Assembly: GCF_002077945.1 (NCBI RefSeq)
Contig: NZ_LVYD01000061.1
Location: 1-64,000, forward strand
Length of the DNA stretch: 64,000 nt
DNA from: Niastella vici
GTDB lineage: Bacteria; Bacteroidota; Bacteroidia; Chitinophagales; Chitinophagaceae
Reading direction: 5' to 3'
The translations under genes and the position numbers were made by a program. Positions 54,257-61,730 of this stretch are shown in pieces (positions within the stretch are counted from its first letter, which is position 1; the number at the start of each line of letters is the position of its first letter). The notes under the pieces were generated by a model, which was not told where the DNA came from, searched no databases, and was given only the letters and a program-made list of their open reading frames with translations.

Positions 54257-56743
54257 CTATTTTACATTTACCTGGTACCCTTTACCTTTTTCGGTGTCAA
54301 AAGAAGTTACAAAGCCATAGGCTGTTTTTTGCGAATTTGCTTTCACGCCAATAACTGTTACCGGTACATTGGTCCTTACAATACACCTGCCGCCACTGAG
54401 TGATTTAACAGTAGCTGTTGACAGCCCATTGTTTTTCCATTGTATACTTATTTCAAAATTGCCCCTGGCTTTCAGGCCGGTGACTTTTCCTTCCTTCCAG
54501 GCATGGGGCAGTGCAGGCAGTAAATGTATTTCGCCAAACTGGCTTTGCAGCAGCATCTCGGCCATACCAGCAGTGCCTGCAAAATTTCCATCGATCTGAA
54601 AGGGAGGATGCGCATCAAAGAAATTAGGATAGGTGCCGCCACCGTTGTGCATTTCCGTTCTGCCGGTATTGGTATAAGTCAATAGCTGACGTATTAAAGT
54701 ATAGGCATGATCGCCATCGAGCAACCTGGCCCACCAGTTAATTTTCCAGCCTTTGCTCCATCCGGTGCCGCCATCACCCCGCAGTTCCAGGGTTTTCCTG
54801 GCCGCATTAAAAAATTCAGGATTATTGGTAACAGATAACTCTTTGCCAGGATACAAGCCAAACAAATGCGACACATGCCGGTGCAGCGGATCGGTTTCTT
54901 CAAAATCTTTATACCACTCCTGCAATTGCCCTTTACCGCCAATATGCATGGGATATAACTTTTTACTTTTTTCCTTTAGTGTATTTCTGAATTCAGCATC
55001 AATTCCCAGTACTTCAGAAGCATTTATCAAATTAGCAAACAAATCACGGATGATCGACATATCCATGGTGGTGGCAACTGATACCGATTGCTGCGTACCG
55101 TTCTTATCTTTGAACTTATTTTCCGGGGAAGTAGAAGGCGCCGTAACAAGATAACCGTCTTTATCTTCTACCAGCCAGTCTAATGTAAACAGCCCTGCTT
55201 CTTTCATGATGGGATAGGCTTCGGCAAGGAATTTTTTATCTCTGGTAAATGCATAGTGTTCCCACAAATGCTGGCAAAGCCAGTTACCGCCCATGTACCA
55301 GTTAGCCCATACAGGATCACCGGCGCCTACATCTCCCACCGGATTTGATGTACACCAGATCTCAGAATTATGATGCGCCACCCATCCCCTCGCCTGGTAA
55401 AACTCTTTTGCGGTATTGGCGCCTGTTACGGAAAGGTTTTTGATGAAACCAAGTAAAGGCTGGTGCATCTCCGGCAGGTTGGTTTCCTCCGCCGGCCAGT
55501 AATTCATTTGCGTGTTAATATTGATGGTATAGTTCGAACTCCAGGGCGCTCTCAATTCCCTGTTCCAGATGCCTTGTAAATTAGCCGGCGGCCCGCCGGG
55601 TCTTGAGGAAGAGATGAGCAGGTAACGCCCATACTGAAAATACAATGTTTCCAGTGCCGGGTCATAAGCGCCTTTGGTATAAGCCTGTAAACGTTCATCG
55701 GAAGGCAAAGGATTAATTTGGCCTGTAGTTGCAGTGTCTTTTATAGTGAAGGATACGCGATTAAAATATTTCTGATAATCCTGTATGTGTGCCTGTACTA
55801 AAGAAGCATAGGGCAATTTAATGGCATTATTGATGAGGGCAGCAGCAATGGCTTTTTCATCCTTCCCCGCTTTATCGGGACATTTATCAAAGCCATTAAA
55901 GCTGGTAGCTGCTGCTACATACAGCATAACCTCACTGGCGTTTTGCACATGAATACCCAAAGTGTCAGTAACCACTTTACCATCTTTCGCTATTGCTTTA
56001 ATGCGGTATTGAAACCGCATGCCATTGCAACCGGTAGTATCTTCATATATAATATGCTCCCTGTCTTTCGGATTATAATAACTGGGATCTACATGGGCGG
56101 GCGCCTTCCCATTTACTAAAAGCTCATTGCTACCATTCACCGATAACTTATAATGCAACTGGCTTTTGGTCAACACATCAAAATTCAAAGCGCCTTTACG
56201 GCCCGATGTTATGCGAATCAACATAATGTTGCCGGGAGCTGCGGTAAAAACTTCCCGCTTATACTCAATACCATCAACAGTAAAACGGGTTATTGCAATG
56301 GCCCGTTGCAGATCGAGGTCGCGGTAATAAGCAGATGGAACTGCATTGTGAAAGTTCTGTTTTATCACCAGGTCGCCCAGGGGCATGTATGATTCGGTAA
56401 ACAGGCCCTGCATTTTTTTCGTTAGCTGATTGGCTTTTGTATAGTCTTCTTCTTTCAGCAAGGCTTCCCTTATTTGAGGAAGATAAGCCGGCGCTTCGGA
56501 ATTGATGTTCCTTTTTACCGGACCGCCACTGTATAAAGTACTTTCATTGAGCTGGATCAATTCCTCCTCTACCCCGCCGAAGATCATACCGCCAATATGC
56601 CCGTTGCCAACGGGCAAGGCTTCTACCCATTGTGTGGCGGGTTTATTGTACCAGAGCTTTAAAGAAGATTGGGCATTAACGAATGAAGTTGTAATGGAAA
56701 GAAAAGCAAAAAACAGGGCATGTTTTTTTCCCGGATGTCGCAT
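54257..56743 (-). CDS. GH95 alpha-L-fucosidase (alpha-1,2 type)
   Basis: 828 residues from the ATG at 56743 (MRHPGKKHALFFAFLS, signal ending VNAQ); the frame extends 11 codons to a TTG. GH95 motifs: LWYNKPATQWVEALPVGNGHIGG-type start (split here), LNESTLYSGGP, PPANLQGIWNRELRAPW, NINTQMNYWPAEETNL and LRGDGGTGWSKGWKINWWARL. Length is typical of the family. It removes terminal alpha-1,2-fucose, for example from xyloglucan or pectin side chains. It is first in an operon with the dehydrogenase and has the HTCS-type promoter at 56774-56839. Confidence 0.93.
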   Translation of the reverse strand: MRHPGKKHALFFAFLSITTSFVNAQSSLKLWYNKPATQWVEALPVGNGHIGGMIFGGVEEELIQLNESTLYSGGPVKRNINSEAPAYLPQIREALLKEEDYTKANQLTKKMQGLFTESYMPLGDLVIKQNFHNAVPSAYYRDLDLQRAIAITRFTVDGIEYKREVFTAAPGNIMLIRITSGRKGALNFDVLTKSQLHYKLSVNGSNELLVNGKAPAHVDPSYYNPKDREHIIYEDTTGCNGMRFQYRIKAIAKDGKVVTDTLGIHVQNASEVMLYVAAATSFNGFDKCPDKAGKDEKAIAAALINNAIKLPYASLVQAHIQDYQKYFNRVSFTIKDTATTGQINPLPSDERLQAYTKGAYDPALETLYFQYGRYLLISSSRPGGPPANLQGIWNRELRAPWSSNYTININTQMNYWPAEETNLPEMHQPLLGFIKNLSVTGANTAKEFYQARGWVAHHNSEIWCTSNPVGDVGAGDPVWANWYMGGNWLCQHLWEHYAFTRDKKFLAEAYPIMKEAGLFTLDWLVEDKDGYLVTAPSTSPENKFKDKNGTQQSVSVATTMDMSIIRDLFANLINASEVLGIDAEFRNTLKEKSKKLYPMHIGGKGQLQEWYKDFEETDPLHRHVSHLFGLYPGKELSVTNNPEFFNAARKTLELRGDGGTGWSKGWKINWWARLLDGDHAYTLIRQLLTYTNTGRTEMHNGGGTYPNFFDAHPPFQIDGNFAGTAGMAEMLLQSQFGEIHLLPALPHAWKEGKVTGLKARGNFEISIQWKNNGLSTATVKSLSGGRCIVRTNVPVTVIGVKANSQKTAYGFVTSFDTEKGKGYQVNVK

Positions 56744-56773
56744 TTTCACTGGCAATTTTGGGTTGAAAATGCT

Positions 56774-56839
56774 CAAAAGTAAAAAGATAATAACCTTAAA
56801 AAATTACCTAAAATCGACTTTCTATGGTACAATTCCGAC
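56774..56839 (-). promoter_or_regulatory. Predicted HTCS operator and promoter of GH95
   Basis: Minus strand: GTCGGA (56834-56839), 12 bases, AAAGTC (56816-56821), 34 bases, TACTTTTG (56774-56781). The -7 box is 31 bases upstream of the ATG. Architecture is identical to 4417-4482 and 53100-53165. Confidence 0.75.
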
Positions 56840-56880
56840 TTTTTCAACAACAACCGTTTAAGGATACAAAATTACTTAGA

Positions 56881-56906
56881 AAAGGAAGGAGTAGAAACTC
56901 CCTCCG
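56881..56906 (-). terminator. Terminator downstream of second GH97
   Basis: Coding-strand stem GGAGGGAGT, loop TTCT, ACTCCTTCC (nine pairs with one G-T), followed by TTTTC. It lies 138 bases past the GH97 stop and before the GH95 promoter, separating the two units. Confidence 0.65.
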
Positions 56907-57043
56907 GATCTGCTTTAAAATTGCTGGTTACCCAACAACTATTAAAACCAACGAAGGTTGCAACAAATGCTTTTTCTGGTTTTATAGTGATTAAAAAAAT
57001 CTGGTTCGAAAGTTTTCGATTCAACGATCTTTCTTTTTAAAAA

Positions 57044-58981
57044 TCACTCAACGACCATTACAAAACCACTGTTTACTTTCATTGTTATATCGCACTTTTT
57101 TTGTGCTGCGGTGTTCAGGGCTGATTTTGAGAACAGTTCTCCCTTTGCACCATCCATAAAAAGCGTAGCCATGCTTTTCCTGAATATAGTGAGGTCAACA
57201 CTTATTTTCTTTTCTGTAGTGCCGCCATTAATGCCAGCTATGTACCAACGGTTGCCACTTCTTCTGGCAACAACAATGTATTTTCCCGGATAGCCGTCTA
57301 AAAACATAACGTCATCCCAATAATCGGGAAGGGTTCTTAAAAAATCCTTCACATCATTGGGCACCATCGCCATGCCTTCGGGTGAGGTGGCATAATGCTG
57401 AACGCCCGACAAAAACAGAACGGATAACGCCAGTTCGAATGCCGACGTAGTTTTTCTTTCGCAAGGACTGTAGGTAAGCTTATACAGATTCATTGGGGTG
57501 AAATCCATAGGATCGTAGATGTTGCGCGCAAATGGCAGCATGCTGCAATGATTCGCCTGCACATTGGCATGCTCCTGGCTAAAGGTTACCATCTCCATTC
57601 CTACTACGGCTTCTGTAGTGACCAGGTTTGGGTAAGTTCGATGCCAGCCTCTTGGCAGCGTGGCGCCATGAAAATTCACCAATAATTTGTATTCCGCTGC
57701 ATCTTTTAAAATGTCCAGATAATATTTCATCATACTTTGGCCATCACCGCCAAAGAAGTCAACTTTAACCCCTTTTATTCCCATACCGCTGATCCTTGAA
57801 AACTCCTTTATCCTGGCTTCATGTGTAAGCAGTTTATCTTTGGGATGATAGGGTACGGTATTCCAGTCGCCCGCGGAGTTATACCATAATAGCAAACCCA
57901 CATTTTTTCCGGCGGCATAATCGCTCAGCATCTTTATACTATCGTACCCGATCTTTGTATCCCAGTCGGCATCTATGAGGCAGTATTGCCAGTGCATGTC
58001 AGCCGCATAATCGATATACTTTTTTTGTTCGGCGAACGTGATGTAATCATCCTTGCTATTGATCCAGCTCCAGCTGGCCTTTCCGGGTTTTACAAATGCG
58101 GCATCGTTTAATATAGCTGCCGGCGCCAGATCGGTACCCAGCGTAGATTCCATTATAGTTTTCAAACTGCCCACTGCAATAATTCTCCAGGGTGTATACC
58201 AGGGCTGGTTGTTTACGGGAAGAGATCCGCCCCCGGTAAACACTTCTCTTGGATCGGGCATGCCAATGCGGTAGACCGGGCTGAGTGAATCATTTACCAG
58301 CCTGCTGGCACAATAATGTTCGTCAACCGCCGCTTCTGTGATCAAAGCCCATACCCCATTGGTTTTAAAAAGCGCCGGGAACACCCAGCCGGCATGAAAG
58401 GGCGGCATTGTACCTACGGCAACATCCTGGCTATAATGTTCTTCGTAGCTTGGGTATGTGTGATTCCATCCCTCCTTGGCCGCAGACATAGGCTGCAGCC
58501 ATGCGCTGGCTTTTTTGTTGAAGCAAAAGGAAGATATTTCCTGCTGAATGACCTGTTCTTCCCCATTGATCCAGGGAAAGAAATAACGGAAAGCCACCCC
58601 GTCATTCGATAGCCGGAAAATGATGTCCATCTTCTTCTGTTCATCATTTACAAAAGATACGGTCAACTGATTCGCCTGGTAATGAATGTTGCTTTTTTTT
58701 GCGTTTTGTATCTGGTAGCTATCAAGCACCTGCTTAGGGCCCGCCAGGGTGACCAGCTTCATGCGCCGGGTAAAATCGTGCCCTTTCATGAGTACCCCCA
58801 ACGCCGAAGGTTCAATGACGTTTATGCCCGATTTTTGTACCCCATATTGAATTTCGCCTTCAGCAGATAACGACACATTTAGCACAATTGACTTATCGGG
58901 ACTTGCCAGGTTGGCCACCTGCTGTGCCTGCATTCTTATTGCTGTGCACAAAATCAAAAAAAGAACTAATTTCCTGCCCAT
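57044..58981 (-). CDS. GH97 family glycoside hydrolase, second copy
   Basis: 645 residues with signal ending MQAQ. The GH97 layout is clear: N-terminal beta domain, barrel with WSWINSKDDYITF, CLIDADWDTK, GIKGVKVDFFGGDGQ, NFHGATLPRGWHRTYPN, TTEAVVGMEM, and a C-terminal beta domain. The Asp in KVDFF fits the nucleophile of retaining (GH97b, alpha-galactosidase-like) members. It is a single-gene unit with a terminator after it and a promoter region with unusual direct repeats before it (59050-59138). Confidence 0.9.
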   Translation of the reverse strand: MGRKLVLFLILCTAIRMQAQQVANLASPDKSIVLNVSLSAEGEIQYGVQKSGINVIEPSALGVLMKGHDFTRRMKLVTLAGPKQVLDSYQIQNAKKSNIHYQANQLTVSFVNDEQKKMDIIFRLSNDGVAFRYFFPWINGEEQVIQQEISSFCFNKKASAWLQPMSAAKEGWNHTYPSYEEHYSQDVAVGTMPPFHAGWVFPALFKTNGVWALITEAAVDEHYCASRLVNDSLSPVYRIGMPDPREVFTGGGSLPVNNQPWYTPWRIIAVGSLKTIMESTLGTDLAPAAILNDAAFVKPGKASWSWINSKDDYITFAEQKKYIDYAADMHWQYCLIDADWDTKIGYDSIKMLSDYAAGKNVGLLLWYNSAGDWNTVPYHPKDKLLTHEARIKEFSRISGMGIKGVKVDFFGGDGQSMMKYYLDILKDAAEYKLLVNFHGATLPRGWHRTYPNLVTTEAVVGMEMVTFSQEHANVQANHCSMLPFARNIYDPMDFTPMNLYKLTYSPCERKTTSAFELALSVLFLSGVQHYATSPEGMAMVPNDVKDFLRTLPDYWDDVMFLDGYPGKYIVVARRSGNRWYIAGINGGTTEKKISVDLTIFRKSMATLFMDGAKGELFSKSALNTAAQKKCDITMKVNSGFVMVVE

Positions 58982-59049
58982 CGATTTGAATGTTTGTTTG
59001 AATAGAGGTACTGTAAAACTATTGCTGTGCAGCGTAGAATATGGCCCTC

Positions 59050-59138
59050 AAATGTTGCAGATGATGGCATGAAATGTTGCAGAGTTACTATAGAACAAGA
59101 CATAAGTAACTTTTTATTTTTCATCAGTAGCTTTTTAT
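59050..59138 (-). promoter_or_regulatory. Two direct-repeat pairs upstream of second GH97
   Basis: AAATGTTGCAG occurs at 59050-59060 and 59072-59082 (22-bp period), and AGTA(A/G)CTTTTTAT at 59105-59117 and 59126-59138 (21-bp period). Two-turn direct repeats suit dimeric AraC-type or similar activators. They lie 69-157 bases before the GH97 start. Confidence 0.5.
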
Positions 59139-59186
59139 GCAGTGTCCCTTGCTTATTATGAGTTATCCCTGCATTTTATAGGGTCT

Positions 59187-59223
59187 GAAAAAAGAATTGC
59201 ACCAACCCGAAAGCTGGTGCAAT
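59187..59223 (-). terminator. Rho-independent terminator of the SusC-SusD-lipoprotein operon
   Basis: Coding-strand ATTGCACCA (59215-59223), ten-base loop, TGGTGCAAT (59196-59204), then a T-rich tract (59188-59195). It lies 47 bases past the stop of the lipoprotein gene. Confidence 0.88.
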
Positions 59224-59269
59224 ATTGAAATTTTAACATCCGAGGCCTGGCCTCATTACTTAAACAGCT

Positions 59270-60094
59270 CTAATGTGTGTCGTAATACTGTTTTGTTATA
59301 TAATTGTAGACGAGCCAGTTATTGGCATCTTTTTTAGCAATAAGTTGCATTGTACTGTCGGTAAGTGTTTTGACTGTCATTCTTGCATTCCAGTTGGCCA
59401 CCTGACCACCTTGTGCTTTGTCATGTAAAACCTGGGCATCAATAGTTGCCAACTCATTTGTACCTGGGTACAACATGAATTTACCTGTTCCCGACAGGTC
59501 AGGAAACATTTTATTATCGGATTTAAAATTTGCATTACCAATCAAATCAAAGGTCATGGTACCATAATCGCCTGCAGAAACGCCAGCCCAGGGAATATCT
59601 TTAAAGGCAGGGTCCCATTCCCACCCGGTACCACCAAAGTAAAATGGTCCCGTAAAATATTTACTCACCCCCTTAGCATCCAGATCCAACACCCATGTTT
59701 TCGAATTTCCTAACCCACCGCTGAGTTTAATCCACATTGGGTCGCTTACGGTCTTTTTATCAATAGTATTTATAGTTACAAGAGTTGTATCGGCCAGAAC
59801 AAGACCACCTCCACTTTCAACTCCATACACAAATTTGTAAGTTCCGGGGAAAGGAACATTGGTAGTATCATTTAATTTTATGGATTGTCCATAAGGAGTA
59901 ACCCAGTATGGAGTAACATTGGGTGTTAAACTTGTTAAAACAATATCATTAGGATTTGCCGATGAAGGCGCTATGGTGAACTTCAGATCACCCTTGTTGG
60001 CTAATCCACCCAATTCAAATATTTGGGGCCTGCACGAAGCATACAGCAGTGCTGATCCTAAAAATGCAAGTACTATTATTAAATTATTTTTCAT
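59270..60094 (-). CDS. Putative surface glycan-binding lipoprotein
   Basis: 274 residues; signal with lipobox LYASC. A PKD/Ig-like first half (LKFTIAPSSANPNDIVL, PGTYKFVYGVESGGG) is followed by a beta-sandwich-like second half rich in Trp (GGTGWEWDPAFKDIPWAG). No catalytic motif is seen. As the third gene after SusC and SusD (32-base gap to SusD) it fits a SusE/F-like surface glycan-binding protein. Confidence 0.72.
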   Translation of the reverse strand: MKNNLIIVLAFLGSALLYASCRPQIFELGGLANKGDLKFTIAPSSANPNDIVLTSLTPNVTPYWVTPYGQSIKLNDTTNVPFPGTYKFVYGVESGGGLVLADTTLVTINTIDKKTVSDPMWIKLSGGLGNSKTWVLDLDAKGVSKYFTGPFYFGGTGWEWDPAFKDIPWAGVSAGDYGTMTFDLIGNANFKSDNKMFPDLSGTGKFMLYPGTNELATIDAQVLHDKAQGGQVANWNARMTVKTLTDSTMQLIAKKDANNWLVYNYITKQYYDTH

Positions 60095-60125
60095 TTCCTT
60101 TTATTTTTTGGTTAAGACATATCTA

Positions 60126-61712
60126 TTACCAGCCGGCATTTTGCTTCAGGGTACCTGACGCTAAAGTAATTTGGTCGTTAGGTATTTGCTGAAACCCGCG
60201 GGTTGCTTTAATGTTTGCCTGCAATTTTGAAGCAGACGGTGGATTTGCAGTACCATCCTGGAATAATGAAACAGTTGTATTGGCAGCAATTGTGGAAGCT
60301 GCCACATCAATACCCTGGCGCAATAAATCCCAATAGCGTAGACCTTCACCCGCAAATTCCAACCTGCGTTCTGCTAAAATATCCGCTTTAGATACAGCAG
60401 TAGCAGGAGCAGCTGAAGGATCAGCTCTATGGTGTACCAGATTGTAATAACTTACAGCGTTGGGACTTCCCAATTCTGCAGCCATCAGCAAAACATCTGA
60501 ATAGCGAATGGCGAAAAAATCCTGGTACTGTCCGGTTTGAAAATTGGAAACAATAGAAGTTCCGCTCTTGTCACACAGCATCGAATATTTTTTCATAAAA
60601 TATCCTGTGTATTCGCGACAGTCACTTGATTTAGTGTAAGCAAGATTTTCGTCAGCTATAGAAGTGATGGTAGCAAAACGGCGTGTATCCGTTGATGCAT
60701 AAAGGTTCCAAAATTTAGGATCAACAGTACATGCACCCCAGCCAGCCTGGTAAGGATAGATACTCTGTGAACGTATTCCTTCCATTACCATCCACCTGTT
60801 TCCGGTAGCATCTGCAGACCAGTTATCTGTTGAAGAATACTTAATTGCAAATACCACTTCCGGATTGTCTTCACCTGCATAAGCAACACTTTTTGCTGTT
60901 GAAGGTGCCGGCCATAAAGTGTTGAAATCGCTTACCAATGAATGTCCGCTATGGGCAATTACATCTTCTACTGCTGCTAAAGCAGTAGCTGCTGTTTCCT
61001 TGGCAATAGTAGTTTTCCCATACAAACCAGCATAGTACAGATAGGCACGCGCCAATAAAGATTCCGCAGCCCATTTGGTTATTCTTCCACTGGGTACACT
61101 TTTGTACGAAGCTGAAGGAAGACTATCCGAGGCCTCACGTAAGTCAGTCATGATTTGATTAAACGTTTCATCAGGACTGGCTTGTGGCACATTGGCAAGG
61201 GTAGGTGTTATTACCAGGGGAACATTTTCGAACAACCGAACCAGATCTAAATAACAGTAAGCACGAATGAATTTCGCTTCGGCAGCATATTTTGTTTTTA
61301 ATGCAGTACTGTCGCCCCATGCCACCTTATCAATATTTTGCAACAATACATTACAGCGGTAAATGGTTTGGTAATACGCTTTCCAGCCTCCAGAATGCAC
61401 CGAAATATCAGAAGGAGAAACTGATTTATCAAATTCATCCATCATTGCCCATCCGTACCCGTCGAAAGTTCCCGTGCCGCCAAAACTGTTGTCAGAGAAA
61501 ACTTCCAGCAAAGAAGGGATCGCATCATTGTTATAGATCTGATCGAGCCCATTGTAACAACCTGTCAGGGCAGTATATGCTTGAGAAGGCGTTTTATAAT
61601 AGGACACAGTGGTCTGCTTGGCATCAGTCAATTCGGTTGTAACAAATTTTTTACACGAATTAAATGTTATTATTGCAACAACTGCAATAATGACAACTCT
61701 ATATCTTTTCAT
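60126..61712 (-). CDS. SusD/RagB family outer-membrane lipoprotein
   Basis: 528 residues from the ATG at 61712 (MKRYRVVIIAVVAIITFNSC); the frame extends six codons to a TTG. Lipobox TFNSC then KKF. SusD blocks: RAYCYLDLVRLFENVPLV, AAESLLARAYLYYAGL, and RRLEFAGEGLRYWDLLRQG. Partner of the SusC at 61731-64000. Confidence 0.93.
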   Translation of the reverse strand: MKRYRVVIIAVVAIITFNSCKKFVTTELTDAKQTTVSYYKTPSQAYTALTGCYNGLDQIYNNDAIPSLLEVFSDNSFGGTGTFDGYGWAMMDEFDKSVSPSDISVHSGGWKAYYQTIYRCNVLLQNIDKVAWGDSTALKTKYAAEAKFIRAYCYLDLVRLFENVPLVITPTLANVPQASPDETFNQIMTDLREASDSLPSASYKSVPSGRITKWAAESLLARAYLYYAGLYGKTTIAKETAATALAAVEDVIAHSGHSLVSDFNTLWPAPSTAKSVAYAGEDNPEVVFAIKYSSTDNWSADATGNRWMVMEGIRSQSIYPYQAGWGACTVDPKFWNLYASTDTRRFATITSIADENLAYTKSSDCREYTGYFMKKYSMLCDKSGTSIVSNFQTGQYQDFFAIRYSDVLLMAAELGSPNAVSYYNLVHHRADPSAAPATAVSKADILAERRLEFAGEGLRYWDLLRQGIDVAASTIAANTTVSLFQDGTANPPSASKLQANIKATRGFQQIPNDQITLASGTLKQNAGW

Positions 61713-61730
61713 GATTTTTCTTTTTCTCAA

